Shown here in pieces: positions 6,724 to 8,365 of a stretch of 8,365 nt of DNA (the stretch's first letter is position 1; each line of letters opens with the position of its first letter). This DNA comes from JBEICQ01 sp046297395 (lineage in GTDB: Bacteria > Bacteroidota > Bacteroidia > UBA4408): NCBI GenBank assembly GCA_046297395.1, contig JBKCNM010000102.1, forward strand, positions 1-8,365. The letters are read 5' to 3'. Made by a program: the position numbers and the translations under genes. The notes under the pieces were generated by a model that was given only the letters and a program-made list of their open reading frames with translations, was not told where the DNA came from and did no database searches.

Positions 6724-8365
6724 TTATTGGGATGGTTTCCTGAACAAAGTAAACATGGGAATGTCCACAGAGAGTGTGATGCAAAATCTCAAGCTATTGA
6801 ATTCCCTGAATATATATTTTTCTTTTTCAATCTTACGCAAGAGTGGGGTGTACTGCATGCCATACATGAGGGACAAAGGAACATTTTTAAATCCCCGCAC
6901 GAAGTGCAATCCCGGTGAAAACAACTGTTGCCATTTGATTTGCCCCGGCAATCCAGAAGCGGTGTCTTTTTCCCAGCGGTAGGTTAACACAGCCCCTATG
7001 TCGACAAGAGAGAGAAAAATCGAATAAGAATTTCCTTCTTTTGGTGTTGGAATAAAGGGTATACAGCAGGTTTTATGATTTCCTAAAGAAAAAGTCAAAC
7101 CCAAGGGTGCGGTAATCCCACTTACCCAACTTCCTTTATACCTGGCATTAGTAATCGTCTCCCATCCGATAAAAGTACCGGGAAAGGCGCCTATTTCCAA
7201 TGAAGATTTAGACTTACGCTTGATTTGATAGGAAACTACAGGCATGGCATATTTCTGCAAAACATCTTTGAGCTTAGTGGTGCTATCGGCTGTGGTAATA
7301 TCTACCATGAAGTTGCAGTAAAAAACAAATTTCCTGAGGGTATTTTCCGGCATCAGGGAATCTGTCTTTGAAAATGAATTCATCAACTGAACCAACTTGA
7401 TAAAGGCCATGCCCTGCTTGTTTTCTCTGGATGCATTTACAGCATTCAGGGTATTCTCTATGATTGGTTTGTATTGGGTAAAATAGCTTGTTAGCGTGTT
7501 GTCATTCACCTTGTTTTTTCCAAGAGATCCTACCCTGAGCCCCCAGCCAAGCAATTCAAATAAATTATTCCTGTAATCGGTGTACATCTGCGTCTTGATG
7601 GAGTCGCCTTCCTCTTGAACTGTTTCGAGTGACTTAGAAATATTGTCGAGGATGCCGGACAATTCAAGCATGTGGGTATACAAACCGGAGAAATTGGAGG
7701 GTTCGGGTTTAATAAACAATTGTTCGCATTCGCTTCGGTGGTTCAGAAAAAGCAATGCGATGAAATATTGCATTTCAGTAATCTTTAATTGTCCCAATTT
7801 CTTTTGGTCTATCCAGGTTCTTTCGGTAGTCGTATCTCTGAGGCTATTCGAAATAAACTTAACACGACATATGCTTTTTGCGATTGCAGAGGAGTTAACT
7901 TTGTCTTGGTACTGGTTCGCCAGCAATTCAAAAATGGAAGCAGGATGCATGCCCAGTTCCTGATACTTGATGAGTTGGATCACACAGAGATAAGTTTGAA
8001 ACTCTTCGCTTTTAATTAGTTTTTCGTACTTAGTTTGATTGCTGAGCACATATCTTTCCAGGTTGAGGGGAAGTACGCGTAAATCAGCATCAAAGGCTTG
8101 CACCCACATTTTTCCCATGGAGGGAATTTGAAAATCATCCAGAGAAGTAAGCAGTGTGTAGGTGTTCGGCAGAAGGGTATTGACCACATCGGATTCTCCA
8201 AGGAACCTCCGAAACTTATCAAAAAAGGCAATTGTAAGTTCTTGTTTTGTTCGGTCTATCAAATAATCAGCACTTGCTTCAAGTAATTTTGTTGACAATC
8301 CTGCACCCGTTCCTATGCTATTTAAAAGCCGTGGTTTTACAGAAGAGGAATTACCGCTTTCGTTT
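6724..8365 (-). CDS. Unknown protein with possible C-terminal outer-membrane beta-barrel (5' end outside window)
   Basis: The reading frame stays open to the right edge: the bases upstream of the TTG at 8296-8298 still encode protein (reading NESGNSSSVKPRLLN, then SIGTGAG), so that TTG is an internal leucine and the N-terminus is missing. About 546 residues are visible. The first 380 or so look mostly alpha-helical and charged, with no enzyme motif I recognise. The last 155 or so (7180-6730) are alternating hydrophobic and polar strands separated by turns, such as SLEIGAFPG, SGITAPLGLTFSLG, SIFLSLVDIGAVLTYRW, FSPGLHFVRG and LSLMYGMQYTPLLRKI, ending with LRFCITLSVDIPMFTLF. This resembles an outer-membrane barrel and, from memory, recurrent uncharacterised Bacteroidota proteins. 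Envelope location is inferred; the signal peptide would lie outside the window. The gene is AT-richer than the M16 gene (22 of 60 G+C in 7321-7380 against 35 of 60 in 5461-5520), which may reflect a different history or only weaker constraint. A repeat-free soluble beta domain is the alternative. Confidence 0.7.
   Translation of the reverse strand, partial: NESGNSSSVKPRLLNSIGTGAGLSTKLLEASADYLIDRTKQELTIAFFDKFRRFLGESDVVNTLLPNTYTLLTSLDDFQIPSMGKMWVQAFDADLRVLPLNLERYVLSNQTKYEKLIKSEEFQTYLCVIQLIKYQELGMHPASIFELLANQYQDKVNSSAIAKSICRVKFISNSLRDTTTERTWIDQKKLGQLKITEMQYFIALLFLNHRSECEQLFIKPEPSNFSGLYTHMLELSGILDNISKSLETVQEEGDSIKTQMYTDYRNNLFELLGWGLRVGSLGKNKVNDNTLTSYFTQYKPIIENTLNAVNASRENKQGMAFIKLVQLMNSFSKTDSLMPENTLRKFVFYCNFMVDITTADSTTKLKDVLQKYAMPVVSYQIKRKSKSSLEIGAFPGTFIGWETITNARYKGSWVSGITAPLGLTFSLGNHKTCCIPFIPTPKEGNSYSIFLSLVDIGAVLTYRWEKDTASGLPGQIKWQQLFSPGLHFVRGFKNVPLSLMYGMQYTPLLRKIEKEKYIFREFNSLRFCITLSVDIPMFTLFRKPSQ

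Noticed and set aside
155..8365. Possible defence island or novel mobile system
   Set aside because: No nuclease, helicase, methyltransferase, toxin-antitoxin, reverse transcriptase, integrase or terminal repeats were found. Three of the four genes are recognisable metabolic or secreted enzymes.

Overview
The window looks like an ordinary chromosomal stretch from a member of the Bacteroidota. The strongest sign is a C-terminal type IX secretion (T9SS) type A sorting domain on the leftmost protein, a system essentially confined to that phylum. PKD and Ig-like modules, a two-domain M16 peptidase of a form familiar from Bacteroidota, and mostly weak Shine-Dalgarno sequences agree with this. Nothing allows a genus or family call. 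No tRNA, rRNA, CRISPR array, transposase or phage gene was seen.

All four genes lie on the minus strand, so transcription runs right to left. From the right edge: a 5'-truncated gene of unknown function (6724-8365), with a mostly helical N-terminal part and a beta-rich, possibly outer-membrane-barrel C-terminus; a 288-base gap (6436-6723) with no clear signal; a secreted M16 zinc metallopeptidase (3526-6435); after 24 bases, a homodimeric NADP-dependent isocitrate dehydrogenase, icd (2275-3501); then a secreted PHP-type (CehA/McbA-like) metallohydrolase with adhesin-like modules and a T9SS signal (155-2218). The left 154 bases are non-coding and structured: two terminator-like stem-loops whose T-tract tails share a repeated sequence, separated by a very GC-rich palindrome.

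The close spacing of the M16, icd and PHP genes suggests one transcription unit. Their products act in different places (cell envelope, cytoplasm, cell surface or outside), so the grouping does not define an obvious pathway. The unknown gene is more AT-rich than the M16 gene and separated by a larger gap, so it is probably a separate unit.

I found no convincing undescribed multi-gene system. The items most worth a second look are the unknown barrel-like protein, the duplicated terminator module around the GC palindrome, and two small structures at gene junctions: a 12-base palindrome before icd and a hairpin between the ribosome binding site and start codon of the PHP gene.
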